Assembly (NCBI RefSeq): GCF_000372525.1
Contig: NZ_AQUR01000090.1
Coordinates: forward strand, 1 to 64,000
From: Cupriavidus neocaledonicus
Lineage (GTDB): Bacteria; Pseudomonadota; Gammaproteobacteria; Burkholderiales; Burkholderiaceae
Direction of reading: 5' to 3'
Length of the DNA: 64,000 nt
Shown here: positions 53,848-62,423 of the stretch, piece by piece
How the letters are laid out: each line of letters starts with the position of its first letter
Numbering within the stretch: the first letter of the stretch is position 1
Made by a program: the position numbers and the translations under genes
The notes under the pieces: generated by a model
Told to the model about the DNA's origin: nothing
The model's database searches: none
The model's input: only the letters and a program-made list of their open reading frames with translations

Positions 53848-53946
53848 ACGCGTGGGGTCACGGCGGCGCGTTGCGCGCGCAGGGCGCCGCCATCCCGTGT
53901 ATGCTGGCCGTGACCCGATCCCTTTTTCTTCCAGGCAGTTCCCGCC

Positions 53947-54903
53947 TTGTCCAGCGTCACCGACCCCGCCCCGGGCAGCGCCACGCCGCAGCGCCGCGGC
54001 CCGTTGCATCAGCTCTCCGCAAGACTGCGGGAGCAGGCCGGTGCGCACGTACGCGCGCTGACCCGCAGCAACTCCGGCCTGCGCCTGGACTATGACAATC
54101 CCCCCGGCGACCCCGGCCTGTTCGGCCCGGAAGCGGTTTGCTGGCGCGTGCATGCGGATTTTCCCGCGATGCTGGCCGGCGGGGTCAGCGCGTTGCTGCT
54201 GCAGACCTTGCATCCGCTGGCACTGGCAGGGGTATGGGACCACTCCAGTTTCCGCACCGACATGCAGGGACGGCTGGGCCGCACCGCGCAGTTCATTGCC
54301 GGCACCACCTATGGCAGCCGTGCCGACGCCATGGCGCTGATCGAACGGGTGCGGCGCATCCATACCGGCGTGTCCGGCATCGCGCCGGACGGACGGCCCT
54401 ACGCGGCGTCGGACCCCGCGCTGCTGACCTGGGTGCACGTGGCCGAGGTATCGAGCTTCCTCGCAGGCTACCTGCGCTATGTCGGCCCGCTCGGCGCGGC
54501 CGAGCAGGACCGCTATTACGCCGAAGTGGCCCGCATCGCACAGTTGCTCGGCGCGGCCGAGGTGCCGCGCTCGCGCGCCGAAGTGGACGCCTATCTCGAA
54601 TCCATGCGGCCCGCGCTGCTGGCCAGCGAGCGCACCCGCGAAGTGGTACGGCTGGTCAGGAAGATGCCGGTGGCCAATCCGCTGCTGCAGCCGGCAGTCC
54701 GCATCATGGCCGACGCCGGCATCGCACTGCTGCCGCCATGGGCGCGCCGCCAGCTTGAGCTGGATGGGCCGTCGATCCGCCGCCCCGCGGCGCTGGCCGG
54801 CATGCGCGTGCTCGCCCCGGCACTGCGCTGGGCCCTGGGCGCCGGCCTGGCCGCGCGGGCCCGGCGGCGCGTGGCGCTCGGCACGGACGCCCGGGCGGGT
54901 TGA
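53947..54903 (+). CDS. MpaB/DUF2236-type oxygenase family protein
   Basis: The 318-residue protein is all-helical and fits the MpaB-like (DUF2236) family related to the rubber oxygenase Lcp: GPEAVCWRVHADFPAMLAGG, LLLQTLHPLALAGVWDHS, and TWVHVAEVSSFLAGYLRY. The conserved histidines and arginine of these segments surround a haem or metal site in relatives. The substrate is unknown. The frame begins at TTG 53947 after a CCAGGCAG stretch. It has no partner nearby and lies just before a long non-coding gap. Confidence 0.83.
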   Translation: MSSVTDPAPGSATPQRRGPLHQLSARLREQAGAHVRALTRSNSGLRLDYDNPPGDPGLFGPEAVCWRVHADFPAMLAGGVSALLLQTLHPLALAGVWDHSSFRTDMQGRLGRTAQFIAGTTYGSRADAMALIERVRRIHTGVSGIAPDGRPYAASDPALLTWVHVAEVSSFLAGYLRYVGPLGAAEQDRYYAEVARIAQLLGAAEVPRSRAEVDAYLESMRPALLASERTREVVRLVRKMPVANPLLQPAVRIMADAGIALLPPWARRQLELDGPSIRRPAALAGMRVLAPALRWALGAGLAARARRRVALGTDARAG

Positions 54904-55745
54904 GGGATCGAGGCCGGAGCGACCGCGACCGACGCGCGCGGCGACGACACCGGCCGATCAGCGAACGCTTCTGGAAGGGAAAACGGAATTAGCGGCGGAA
55001 TCCCCCGCATTTCACGAAATCGGGCCGCCGGGAAGTGGCGTTAAATGTCGCTGGGCATTCCGAACGGCCGGTCAGGTAATTCGACCGCCCGGCCACTGCG
55101 CCGCAGAGCGCGATTCAAACGACGCGGGCAAAAAAAAGCCCACGCGCGGGGTGCTCGTAGGCTTTCCAGGACTGCTCGAGCCAAACAGCTCTTGTGACGA
55201 ATATAAACGCGCTTACATGAGGTGTAAATCCCGCTTCTATCAGGGGATTCCCCTAGCGCGAAACGCGCGCTTTTGCGTATTTCTGGCAATTCTGCCCCTG
55301 AAATCATTTTCAGGTTATTTCTTGCAGAGGCTGGCAAATCCCCGCCAGCCCAATGCCCGCCTGCGCTTGCCGGCCAAGGGCGCGCCTCCGCTCGCCCGCT
55401 CGGGCGCAGCTATCTATCAAAAAATACGACGGAACGCAACAAAATAAGTAGAGCATTGCCTCTAGATGATGAGTGCCATGCCGTCCGTCAACGCTTGTAA
55501 AACTTTGTTACCCTCAGCCCTGAAGTATTCCCCTTCTCTTCTGGCAGCGCCAACCGCCGGCCATTGCGCGACATTCCGTGGCCCGCACGCCGGGCCGGGC
55601 CTGGGCGCAATGCAGGCGGCCAGCCCGGTCGCCGTTACCGAGAGCGGATGTTTCCCCTGCCGCCCAGGCCGTGCCGCATCCCAGGCCGCCGGCCAACGGA
55701 CCGTTATCAGCCGCCAGAACCCTTGCGGGCTCTTCCGGAGTCGTT
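54904..55745. other. 842-base non-coding region, AT-rich in its middle
   Basis: No convincing gene is seen here. The part from about 55000 to 55520 is clearly richer in A and T than the rest of the window. It holds the palindromes TTACATGAGGTGTAA (55213-55227) and AGGGGATTCCCCT (55242-55254) and a terminator facing left at 55131. These would suit a regulatory region or a small RNA on the minus strand. Confidence 0.6.
55131..55165 (-). terminator. Terminator-like hairpin for a leftward transcript
   Basis: AAAGCC-C-ACG (55135-55144) pairs with CGT-A-GGCTTT (55156-55165) with one mismatch, and an A7 run precedes it on the plus strand, so it ends in T7 on the minus strand. No minus-strand gene lies to its right before 62100. 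Confidence 0.55.
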
Positions 55746-56072
55746 GTGAAGAAGAAGGAAATCCCGCCCAAGCAACCCAGCCGACGGCAACTGCAGTCCC
55801 AGCAATTCGCGGCGTACCGCATCACCCAGTCGCCGGTGATCGTGCATTTATCCAATGGCGCCCGGCTGCACGGGCTGGTGCTGGCCGCCGACGATTTCGT
55901 GCTGCTGCTCGGCCGGCGGCCCGACGACATCCAGCCCACCGTGGTCTACAAGCGCGCCATCTGCCTGGTCACGTCGGCCGACGCGCCGGAGGCGATAGGC
56001 GTGGCACCGGAAGCGGTGGCCGCGCCGGATTTCGTGCCGCTCTATATTCCGCGCACGCGCAAGCGGCGCTAG
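55746..56072 (+). CDS. Hfq-like RNA-binding protein
   Basis: The 108-residue protein aligns with Hfq through both Sm motifs: LQSQQFAAYRITQSPVIVHL with LSNGARLHGLVLAADDFVLL (residues 16-55) and VVYKRAICLV (66-75, against YKHAIS in Hfq). It keeps the L-Q start and the NG turn but has R for the histidine of YKH and a longer tail ending KRR. It should form a ring that binds RNA. The GTG at 55746 is preceded by CCGGAG at five bases. It stands next to fliC, 225 bases upstream, and no hflX or miaA neighbour is present. Confidence 0.8.
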   Translation: MKKKEIPPKQPSRRQLQSQQFAAYRITQSPVIVHLSNGARLHGLVLAADDFVLLLGRRPDDIQPTVVYKRAICLVTSADAPEAIGVAPEAVAAPDFVPLYIPRTRKRR

Positions 56073-56174
56073 GCCGGCGCACGGCCCAAACCCTTTCCCA
56101 CCCCCGACCCACGTCGCCGTACGACGCCTCCCCCGCCCTGCCGGCACCCCGCGAAACTATCGCGGAGATCACTC

Positions 56175-56201
56175 TAAACCTTTGCCTTGCCCGGTCGATA
56201 A
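56175..56201 (+). promoter_or_regulatory. Sigma28 (FliA) promoter of fliC
   Basis: TAAA (56175-56178), 15 bases, then GTCGATAA (56194-56201) matches TAAA-N15-GCCGATAA with one change. Transcription would begin near 56208, giving a 90-base leader. Confidence 0.88.
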
Positions 56202-56297
56202 CCCAAGCAACGGAGGCACTCTACGCCCTGCAAAGCAGGCCGCCAACGTTACGGCACTAGCCGGAATGCCCAAAACTTTGCATACAGGAGTCGTACC

Positions 56298-57536
56298 ATG
56301 GCGCAAGTCATTAACACCAACTCGTTGTCTCTGATGACTCAGAACAACCTGAACGCTTCGCAATCGTCGCTGAACACCGCGATCCAACGCCTGTCGTCGG
56401 GCCTGCGCATCAACAGCGCCAAGGACGACGCCGCCGGCCAGGCCATTGCGAACCGCTTCACCGCCAACATCAAGGGCCTGACCCAAGCCCAGCGCAACGC
56501 CAACGACGGCATCTCGCTGGCGCAGACCACTGAAGGCGCGCTGACCGAAGTCAACAACAACCTGCAGCGTATCCGTGAACTGAGCGTGCAGGCCGCCAAC
56601 GGCTCCAACTCGGGTTCGGACCTGAAGTCGATCCAGGATGAAATCACCCAGCGCTTGGCTGAAATCGACCGTACGTCGCAACAGACCGACTTCAACGGCG
56701 TGAAGGTCCTGTCGAGCAGCGCCAAGCCGTTGACGATCCAGGTTGGCGCGAACGATGGCGAAACCATCACGATCAACCTGACGGAAATCAGCTCCAAGAC
56801 CCTGGGCATGCAAGGCTTCAACGTTGCCGGCCCGACGGCGACGGCCAGCTTCGCCTTCGACGGCACGACCGCATCCGCCGCCGGCGACGCACCGACGGCT
56901 GCGCAGCTGCAGGCTATCTATGGCTCGACCACTGCCGTCACGGCCACGACCGTGGCAGAGAAGACCACTGACGATCTGTCGACCAAGCTCGGCCTGGCTG
57001 CCGGCGGCGCGACCCTCACTGGCAACGCGGTGGCCGACAAAAACGGTAACCTGTACGCGGAAGTGAAGATCACCCCGGCAAGCGCTGGTGAAGCCACCTC
57101 GCTGATCAACCAAGGCTTCACCGGGGCTGTGAACGGCACCTCGATGTACCGCTACGTCGCACTGGACCCGCAGTCGGCCGACACGACGACGACCAGCGGC
57201 ACCGCCGCATTTACCGTCGACACGTCGAAGATCTCCGTGGGCAGCCTGCAGACCGGCTCGACCGCCAGCCCGCTGGCTTCCATCGATGCCGCCATCAAGA
57301 AGGTCGACGACCTGCGCAGCTCGCTGGGCGCGGTGCAAAACCGTTTTGACTCGGTGATCTCCAACCTGGGCACCGCCGTGACGAACCTGTCGGCCTCGCG
57401 CTCGCGCATCCAGGACGCCGACTACGCAACGGAAGTGTCGAACATGACCCGCGCGAACATCCTGCAACAAGCTGGTACCTCGGTTCTGGCGCAAGCCAAC
57501 CAGACCACGCAAGGCGTGCTGTCGCTGCTGCGTTAA
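56298..57536 (+). CDS. fliC: Flagellin
   Basis: The 412-residue flagellin has conserved D0/D1 ends: MAQVINTNSLSLMTQNNLN, RLSSGLRINSAKDDAAGQAI at the start, and ASRSRIQDADYATEVSNMTR with ILQQAGTSVLAQANQ at the end. The middle (about residues 180-310) is the variable, surface-exposed part. It forms the flagellar filament after export by the flagellar type III system. Codon use has more A/T third positions than neighbouring genes, as for highly expressed genes. A sigma28 promoter and a strong terminator frame it as a single-gene unit. Confidence 0.97.
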   Translation: MAQVINTNSLSLMTQNNLNASQSSLNTAIQRLSSGLRINSAKDDAAGQAIANRFTANIKGLTQAQRNANDGISLAQTTEGALTEVNNNLQRIRELSVQAANGSNSGSDLKSIQDEITQRLAEIDRTSQQTDFNGVKVLSSSAKPLTIQVGANDGETITINLTEISSKTLGMQGFNVAGPTATASFAFDGTTASAAGDAPTAAQLQAIYGSTTAVTATTVAEKTTDDLSTKLGLAAGGATLTGNAVADKNGNLYAEVKITPASAGEATSLINQGFTGAVNGTSMYRYVALDPQSADTTTTSGTAAFTVDTSKISVGSLQTGSTASPLASIDAAIKKVDDLRSSLGAVQNRFDSVISNLGTAVTNLSASRSRIQDADYATEVSNMTRANILQQAGTSVLAQANQTTQGVLSLLR

Positions 57537-57560
57537 TCGCATCCGCAGACTGGCATACGA

Positions 57561-57587
57561 GGCTGGGCCGCAAGGCCCGGCCTTTTT
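57561..57587 (+). terminator. Rho-independent terminator of fliC
   Basis: GGCTGGGCC (57561-57569), a GCAA loop and GGCCCGGCC (57574-57582) form a 9-bp stem with one G-T pair, followed by T5. Confidence 0.9.
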
Positions 57588-57682
57588 GCCAACGCCCAGG
57601 AACGCGCTGGAGCGTTTCGCAGGCAGACCGCTGCCCGCCAAGCGTTTCACCCTGAACCAGCCACACGCCAACGGAGCACAGC

Positions 57683-58039
57683 ATGGCGCTTCTTCCCACC
57701 GTGAACCTGACCGCAGGACGCCTGCCGCCCGACGTGCCGGCCCACGGCACGGCGGCGATGCCCGCACGCGCCGGCCTGCGCGCGCCGGAGGAAGACGTCG
57801 CCAATGCCCCGGCACAGACCGGCGCCACCTCCGCCGCAATCAGCGAGCTGGTGGAAGCGTTCAAGACCACCTCGATCGGGCTGCGCTTCGAGATCGACGA
57901 AACCACGCACCGCGTCATCACCAAGGTGGTCGACAAGGAAACCGGCGACCTGATCCGGCAGATGCCGACCGAAGAGCTGCTGCGCATCGCCCGCGCGATC
58001 GACAAGCTGCAGGGGCTGTTCGTCAGCCAGGCGGCCTGA
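57683..58039 (+). CDS. flaG: Flagellar protein FlaG
   Basis: The 118-residue protein has a disordered first half and a conserved C-terminal FlaG domain: ISELVEAFKTTSIGLRFEID, HRVITKVVDKETGDLIRQMP and EELLRIARAIDKL. FlaG limits filament length or helps FliD capping in other bacteria. It lies between fliC and fliD, its usual place, 33 bases before fliD. The start follows ACGGAGCACAGC. Confidence 0.92.
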   Translation: MALLPTVNLTAGRLPPDVPAHGTAAMPARAGLRAPEEDVANAPAQTGATSAAISELVEAFKTTSIGLRFEIDETTHRVITKVVDKETGDLIRQMPTEELLRIARAIDKLQGLFVSQAA

Positions 58040-58072
58040 GACCTGATCAACAGTTGAAGACGAGACAATAAA

Positions 58073-59479
58073 ATGGCAACGATCTCCTCCATCGGCATCG
58101 GCTCCAACCTGGACCTGAGCACCCTGCTGGACCAGCTGCAGAAGGCCGAGCAGGTGCCGCTCGAGGCCATCAACACCCAGGCCAAGAGCTACCAGACCAA
58201 GCTGTCCGCGTACAGCCAGGTGCAGAGCGTGCTGGATGCGTACAAGGCCGCCGCCACGAAGCTGTCCGGCGCCGCCACCTTCGGCGCGGTCAAGGCCGCG
58301 GTCGGCACGCCGGACGTCATGTCGGTGACCACCGCGGCCAATGCCGTGCCGGGCAACTACACCATCACCGTCAACACGCTGGCGACCGCGCAGTCGCTGG
58401 TCAGCGGCAACGTGGCCGACCAGAAGGCCGCGATCGGCGGCGGCGAGCTGGTGTTCGACTTCGGCGAGGCGCTGGCCACCGGCGGCGCTCCCGCCAGCAC
58501 CAAAAAGGTCACCATTGCGGCGGGCTCGTCGCTCGAGGGCATGCGCGATGCCATCAACAAGGCCGGCATCGGCGTGACCGCCAGCATCGTCAATGACGGC
58601 AGCGCCAGCCCGTACCGCCTGGTGCTGACCTCGGACAAGACCGGCACGCAGGCCACCATGCGCGTGTCCTCGACGGACCCGGCGCTGAACAACGTGGTCG
58701 CCTTCGACCCGGCCGCCGCGCCCGCGGCCAACAAGATGGAACAGAAGGTGCCGCCGGCCAACGCGACGCTGAAGATCAACGGCATCGACGTGGTCAGCCA
58801 GAGCAATGCCGTGGTGGACGCCGCGCAGGGCGTGACCATGAACCTGTCGAAGACCGGCACCACCTCGCTGGTGGTAACGCGCGACAACGACGCGATCAAG
58901 GCCTCGATCCAGGCCTTCGTCACCGCGTACAACAACATCCAGAGCACCGCCAAGTCGCTGACGGCGTTCGATACCAAGGCCGGCACGTCGGCCGCGCTGA
59001 CCGGCGACGGCACGCTGCGCTCGATCCAGTCGAGCCTGCGATCGATGCTGGGCGGCGCCATGGACGACGGCAACGGCGGCACCATCACGCTGATCGACGT
59101 CGGCATCACGTTCCAGAAAGACGGCACCATGAAGCTGGACGATGCCAAGCTGACCAAGGCGCTGAACGACAACCTGGGCGGGGTCACGTCCCTGTTCTCC
59201 AGCACCACCGGCGACGGCGGCATCGGCAAGCGGGCCACCGCCTATATCGAGGGCCTGAGCAAGACCGACGGCGCGCTCAAGGTAGCGCAGGATGGCATTA
59301 CCAAGACGCTGAAGGACCTGGAGGACGACTATGACCGCGTCCAGGACCGCGTCACCGCCACCGTCGACCGCTACAAGGCCCAGTTCACACAGCTGGACCT
59401 GGTGGTGGCGCAGATGAACCGCACCAGCAGCTACCTGACGCAGCAGTTCAACGCGCTTAACAACAGCATCAAGAAGTAA
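58073..59479 (+). CDS. fliD: Flagellar filament cap protein FliD
   Basis: The 468-residue protein shows FliD ends: ISSIGIGSNLDLSTLLDQLQ at the N-terminus and, near the C-terminus, DDYDRVQDRVTATVDRYKAQ with QLDLVVAQMNRTSSYLTQQF. The middle has the flagellin-hook IN motif region. It caps the growing filament and folds exported flagellin. FliS and FliT, encoded immediately downstream, are its operon partners. Confidence 0.95.
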   Translation: MATISSIGIGSNLDLSTLLDQLQKAEQVPLEAINTQAKSYQTKLSAYSQVQSVLDAYKAAATKLSGAATFGAVKAAVGTPDVMSVTTAANAVPGNYTITVNTLATAQSLVSGNVADQKAAIGGGELVFDFGEALATGGAPASTKKVTIAAGSSLEGMRDAINKAGIGVTASIVNDGSASPYRLVLTSDKTGTQATMRVSSTDPALNNVVAFDPAAAPAANKMEQKVPPANATLKINGIDVVSQSNAVVDAAQGVTMNLSKTGTTSLVVTRDNDAIKASIQAFVTAYNNIQSTAKSLTAFDTKAGTSAALTGDGTLRSIQSSLRSMLGGAMDDGNGGTITLIDVGITFQKDGTMKLDDAKLTKALNDNLGGVTSLFSSTTGDGGIGKRATAYIEGLSKTDGALKVAQDGITKTLKDLEDDYDRVQDRVTATVDRYKAQFTQLDLVVAQMNRTSSYLTQQFNALNNSIKK

Positions 59480-59515
59480 GCCGCCGCATCCCACCGCCAC
59501 TTAGGAATCCAAGCC

Positions 59516-59941
59516 ATGTTCGCCCGCGCATCCGCCAACGCCTACGCCCAGGTCGGCGTCCAGACCGGTGTCATGAGCGCCAGCCCGCACAAGCTGATCA
59601 CCATGCTGTACGACGGCGCGCGCGCCGCGATCGCGCGGGCCAGGTTCCACTTGGAGGGCGGCAATGTCGCCGAACGCGGCAATGCCATCTCCAAGGCCAT
59701 CGACATCATCGACAACGGCCTGCGTGCCGTGCTCGACCACGACGCCGGCGGCGAGATCTCGGCCAACCTCGAAGCGCTGTACGAATACATGGTGCGCCGG
59801 CTGATGCTGGCCAACCTGCGCAGCGACGCGGCGCTGCTGGCCGAGGTCGACGCGCTGCTGGAAAGCCTGGCCTCGGCCTGGGCACAGATCGATGACGCGG
59901 CCGCCGGGACCGAGCGGCAACCCGCCTTACAGGACAACTGA
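59516..59941 (+). CDS. fliS: Flagellin export chaperone FliS
   Basis: The 141-residue helical protein has the FliS pattern: ANAYAQVGVQTGVMSASPHK, LITMLYDGARAAIARARFHL and a late YEYMVRRLMLANLRSD. It binds the C-terminal end of unfolded flagellin in the cytoplasm and prevents early polymerisation. It follows fliD by 36 bases and precedes fliT by one. Confidence 0.95.
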   Translation: MFARASANAYAQVGVQTGVMSASPHKLITMLYDGARAAIARARFHLEGGNVAERGNAISKAIDIIDNGLRAVLDHDAGGEISANLEALYEYMVRRLMLANLRSDAALLAEVDALLESLASAWAQIDDAAAGTERQPALQDN

Positions 59942-59942
59942 C

Positions 59943-60296
59943 ATGGCCTTCCCTCCAGTGTTTTCGCCGATCGTGGCCTGCTACGAGGAAATCCTCGCGC
60001 TGTCCGCGCGCATGCATGAGGCCGCGCAAGGCGCGGACTGGGACACGGTGACCACCCTGCAGCAGGCCTACCTGGCACAGGTGGAGCGCCTGCGCCTGCT
60101 CGACCACGACGCCCCCTTCTCCGATGCCGAGCGCATGCGGCGCTACCAGCTGCTGGATCGCATCCTGACCTACGACGCCCGCATCCGCGACCTGGCGCTG
60201 CCGCAACTCAAGCGGCTCGGCGACATGCTGACCAGCTCGCGCCGGCAGTTCGAGCTGAGCGCCGCGTATGGTGCGACGGCAGGCGCCACCACCTGA
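59943..60296 (+). CDS. fliT: Flagellar chaperone FliT
   Basis: The 117-residue protein is a small helical bundle in the FliT position. It carries YEEILALSARMHEAAQGADW and LTYDARIRDLALPQLKRLGD, the pattern of FliT helices that bind FliD and, in enterics, the FlhDC master regulator. Sequence conservation in this family is low, so the call rests on length, helices and place after fliS. Confidence 0.8.
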   Translation: MAFPPVFSPIVACYEEILALSARMHEAAQGADWDTVTTLQQAYLAQVERLRLLDHDAPFSDAERMRRYQLLDRILTYDARIRDLALPQLKRLGDMLTSSRRQFELSAAYGATAGATT

Positions 60297-60368
60297 GGCG
60301 GACTGGGCGCCGCTCCCCGGGGCGGACTGAACGCCGCTCCCCGAGGCGGCCTGAACGCCGCTCCACAC
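60297..60368 (+). repeat. Three tandem 24-bp repeats after fliT
   Basis: Units GGCGGACTGGGCGCCGCTCC plus CCGG (60297-60320), GGCGGACTGAACGCCGCTCC plus CCGA (60321-60344) and GGCGGCCTGAACGCCGCTCC plus ACAC (60345-60368) follow directly upon each other. They begin at the base after the fliT stop and fill the gap to fliK. Each contains a GGCG...CGCC half-palindrome. Confidence 0.88.
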
Positions 60369-60417
60369 TCCCACCGGCAGGCCGCACCGCCCGCCGCCCC
60401 TGAGCCACGCGACCCGT

Positions 60418-61734
60418 ATGACCGGCATCCACCTGCCACCAGGCCTGGCACCCGGTCAGGCCCCCGACCCCCAGACGCTGCGCACCGCCATCGCCATCGA
60501 CCAGGTCGCGGCGCTGCAGCCCGTGGCCGAGGCGACCGAATCGAACGTCCAGAACACCACCGGCCAGGCCATCCGCCACAGCGCGCTGGCCGGCGGCCCC
60601 AATGCCATCACCGGCCAGGGCGCCCTGCTGCCGGGCGCATCGACGCAGGAATCGCTGAGCGCCGCGGCGCGCGCCATCCTGGCCGTGATGGACGGTGCCG
60701 AAGCCCGGCCGGTGCGGGGCAATGCGTCGCTGCTGCCCGCGGCGCCCACGACGGCATCGGCGCAGGCTACCGCCGCGGCGCTGGCCAATGCGGTCGGCCA
60801 GAGTGGCCTGTTCTATGAATCGCATCTGGCGCAGTGGGTGGCCGGCGCGCGCGGGCTCGCCAGCCTGCGCCAGGAGCCGCAGGCGCAGGTTGCGGTGCCA
60901 GGCCGGCCAGCTGTCCCGGCCGGCGCAAGCCAGGGCGCCGCAACCACGCCGCCGTCGCTGCAGCTGACCTATGCCGGCAGCGGCGCGGGGGCAGAACCGG
61001 CGCGGCCGTCCATGCCGCCGCTGCTGCCGGCGTCGCAGGTGCTGGCCGAAGCGCTGGCGTCGGCCGGCAATCCGCGCGTGGCCCACAGCCATGCGGCAGC
61101 CGAGCAGGCGCTGCGGCAAGGCACCTCCACCACGGCCGTCTACAGCCACACCGCCGCCGAGCCCGCGGCGCAGCGTCCCTCGGCCGCAGCGCTGGCCACA
61201 CAGGCCTACCAGTCCACGGCCGAGGCCGGCGCGCGCATGGCCGCACTGGACAGCCTTGCCAGCCAGCCACAGCGCGCATCCGATGGCGGTGCGCAGGCCG
61301 CCACGGCGGATGCCGGCCGGCCGGCGGCCGCAGGTCCGGCCATCCATCCCGCCACCGAAGGCGTGGTCCGCCAGCAGCTGGAGTTGCTCGCCACGCAGCA
61401 GTTCCGCTTTGCCGGCGAAGCCTGGCCAGGCGTGCCGATCGAATGGGAACTGCTGCGCGCGGAGGCGGACGCCGCTGCCGGCCATGGCGAAGCCGCGCGG
61501 CCGTGGTCGAGCCGCCTGCGGCTGCAGCTGCCGAACCTTGGCGTGGTCGAAGCGGTGCTGACCCTCGGCCCTGGCGGTCTCGACGCTCGTGTAGCCACGC
61601 CCGAGACCGACGTGGCCGCGCGCCTTATCGCGGCGCGGCCGCAGTTGCGCGGCCAGCTCGAGGCGCATGGCATCGCCGTGCAGCGGCTGAGCGTGCAGAC
61701 ACAGGACAGCCTGGCGCAAGGCGGGATGCAATGA
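60418..61734 (+). CDS. fliK: Flagellar hook-length control protein FliK (divergent)
   Basis: The 438-residue protein is alanine/proline/glutamine-rich and disordered up to about residue 300, as usual for the ruler part of FliK. A globular C-terminal domain follows with RLRLQLPNLGVVEAVLTLGP, and ARLIAARPQLRGQLEAHGIA, the pattern of the flagellar hook-length domain. It measures hook length and switches export specificity through FlhB. The stop overlaps the next ATG (ATGA), coupling it to the FlhB-like gene. Some relatives at this spot are annotated only as hypothetical. Confidence 0.75.
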   Translation: MTGIHLPPGLAPGQAPDPQTLRTAIAIDQVAALQPVAEATESNVQNTTGQAIRHSALAGGPNAITGQGALLPGASTQESLSAAARAILAVMDGAEARPVRGNASLLPAAPTTASAQATAAALANAVGQSGLFYESHLAQWVAGARGLASLRQEPQAQVAVPGRPAVPAGASQGAATTPPSLQLTYAGSGAGAEPARPSMPPLLPASQVLAEALASAGNPRVAHSHAAAEQALRQGTSTTAVYSHTAAEPAAQRPSAAALATQAYQSTAEAGARMAALDSLASQPQRASDGGAQAATADAGRPAAAGPAIHPATEGVVRQQLELLATQQFRFAGEAWPGVPIEWELLRAEADAAAGHGEAARPWSSRLRLQLPNLGVVEAVLTLGPGGLDARVATPETDVAARLIAARPQLRGQLEAHGIAVQRLSVQTQDSLAQGGMQ

Positions 61735-62024
61735 GCGACACAGCACAAGAACGCGGGGCGGCGATCGCGCTGTCGTACCAGCACAGCGACAAGGCGCCGC
61801 GCGTGGTGGCCAAGGGCTATGGCGTCGTCGCCGAGGCCATCATCGCGCGCGCCCGCGAAGCCGGCGTCTATGTCCACGATTCACCGACGCTGGTGAACCT
61901 GCTGATGCAGGTCGACCTGGACAGCCACGTGCCGCCGCAGCTCTACGTGGCGGTGGCCGAATTGCTGGCGTGGATCTACCAGCTGGAATCCGGGCTGGAG
62001 CCCGGCGCGCCGGGTCCGGGGTAG
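61731..62024 (+). CDS. FlhB C-terminal domain homologue (FlhX type)
   Basis: The 97-residue protein corresponds only to the cytoplasmic end of the export gate protein FlhB: AIALSYQHSDKAPRVVAKGY, REAGVYVHDSPTLVNLLMQV and LYVAVAELLAWIYQLE. The self-cleaving NPTH motif and the membrane part are absent; the protein starts where cleaved FlhB_C would. Such FlhX proteins can substitute for the cleaved fragment. It is coupled to the FliK-like gene, the very partner that FlhB_C recognises, and a terminator follows. Confidence 0.88.
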   Translation: MSDTAQERGAAIALSYQHSDKAPRVVAKGYGVVAEAIIARAREAGVYVHDSPTLVNLLMQVDLDSHVPPQLYVAVAELLAWIYQLESGLEPGAPGPG

Positions 62025-62040
62025 GCCCGGGCCCGACGGC

Positions 62041-62079
62041 AAAAGCCCCCGGCCGCTTGCGCGCGCCGGGGGCTTTTTC
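62041..62079. terminator. Two-way terminator between flhX and fliE
   Basis: AGCCCCCGGC (62044-62053) and GCCGGGGGCT (62065-62074) form a 10-bp perfect stem. AAAA precedes and TTTTT follows, so it can stop transcripts from both sides. Confidence 0.92.
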
Positions 62080-62099
62080 CGTCGGGCGAGGCACTGGCC

Positions 62100-62423
62100 T
62101 CACACCGGCATATTCATCATCTCCTGATAGGCCGCCACCAGCCGGTTGCGCACCTGTACCCCGGTCTGGAACGATACGTTGGCCTTCTGCAGGTCGATCA
62201 TCACGTCGTTGAGCGCCACGCCGGGCTTGCCCAGCTCGAACGCCTCGGCCTGGCCGTAGGCGCGCTCCTGCGCGGCGTTGATGCGGCCGAGCGAGCGCTG
62301 CAGCTCGCCGGCGAAGCCGCCGCCGACCGGCGCCGCGGCCTGCCCTGCGGCGTTGCCGGAGGCAACCTGGGACATCCCGCGCAGTTGCTGCAGCATGCCC
62401 TCGATGGAAGAGATAGTGGTCAT
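62100..62423 (-). CDS. fliE: Flagellar hook-basal body protein FliE
   Basis: The 107-residue protein carries the FliE C-terminal signature: RINAAQERAYGQAEAFELGK, ALNDVMIDLQKANVSFQTGV and VRNRLVAAYQEMMNMPV. FliE joins the MS ring to the rod. Longer in-frame starts reach to 62804, but the ATG at 62423 gives the family length. It is divergent from fliF, as in many betaproteobacteria. Confidence 0.95.
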   Translation of the reverse strand: MTTISSIEGMLQQLRGMSQVASGNAAGQAAAPVGGGFAGELQRSLGRINAAQERAYGQAEAFELGKPGVALNDVMIDLQKANVSFQTGVQVRNRLVAAYQEMMNMPV

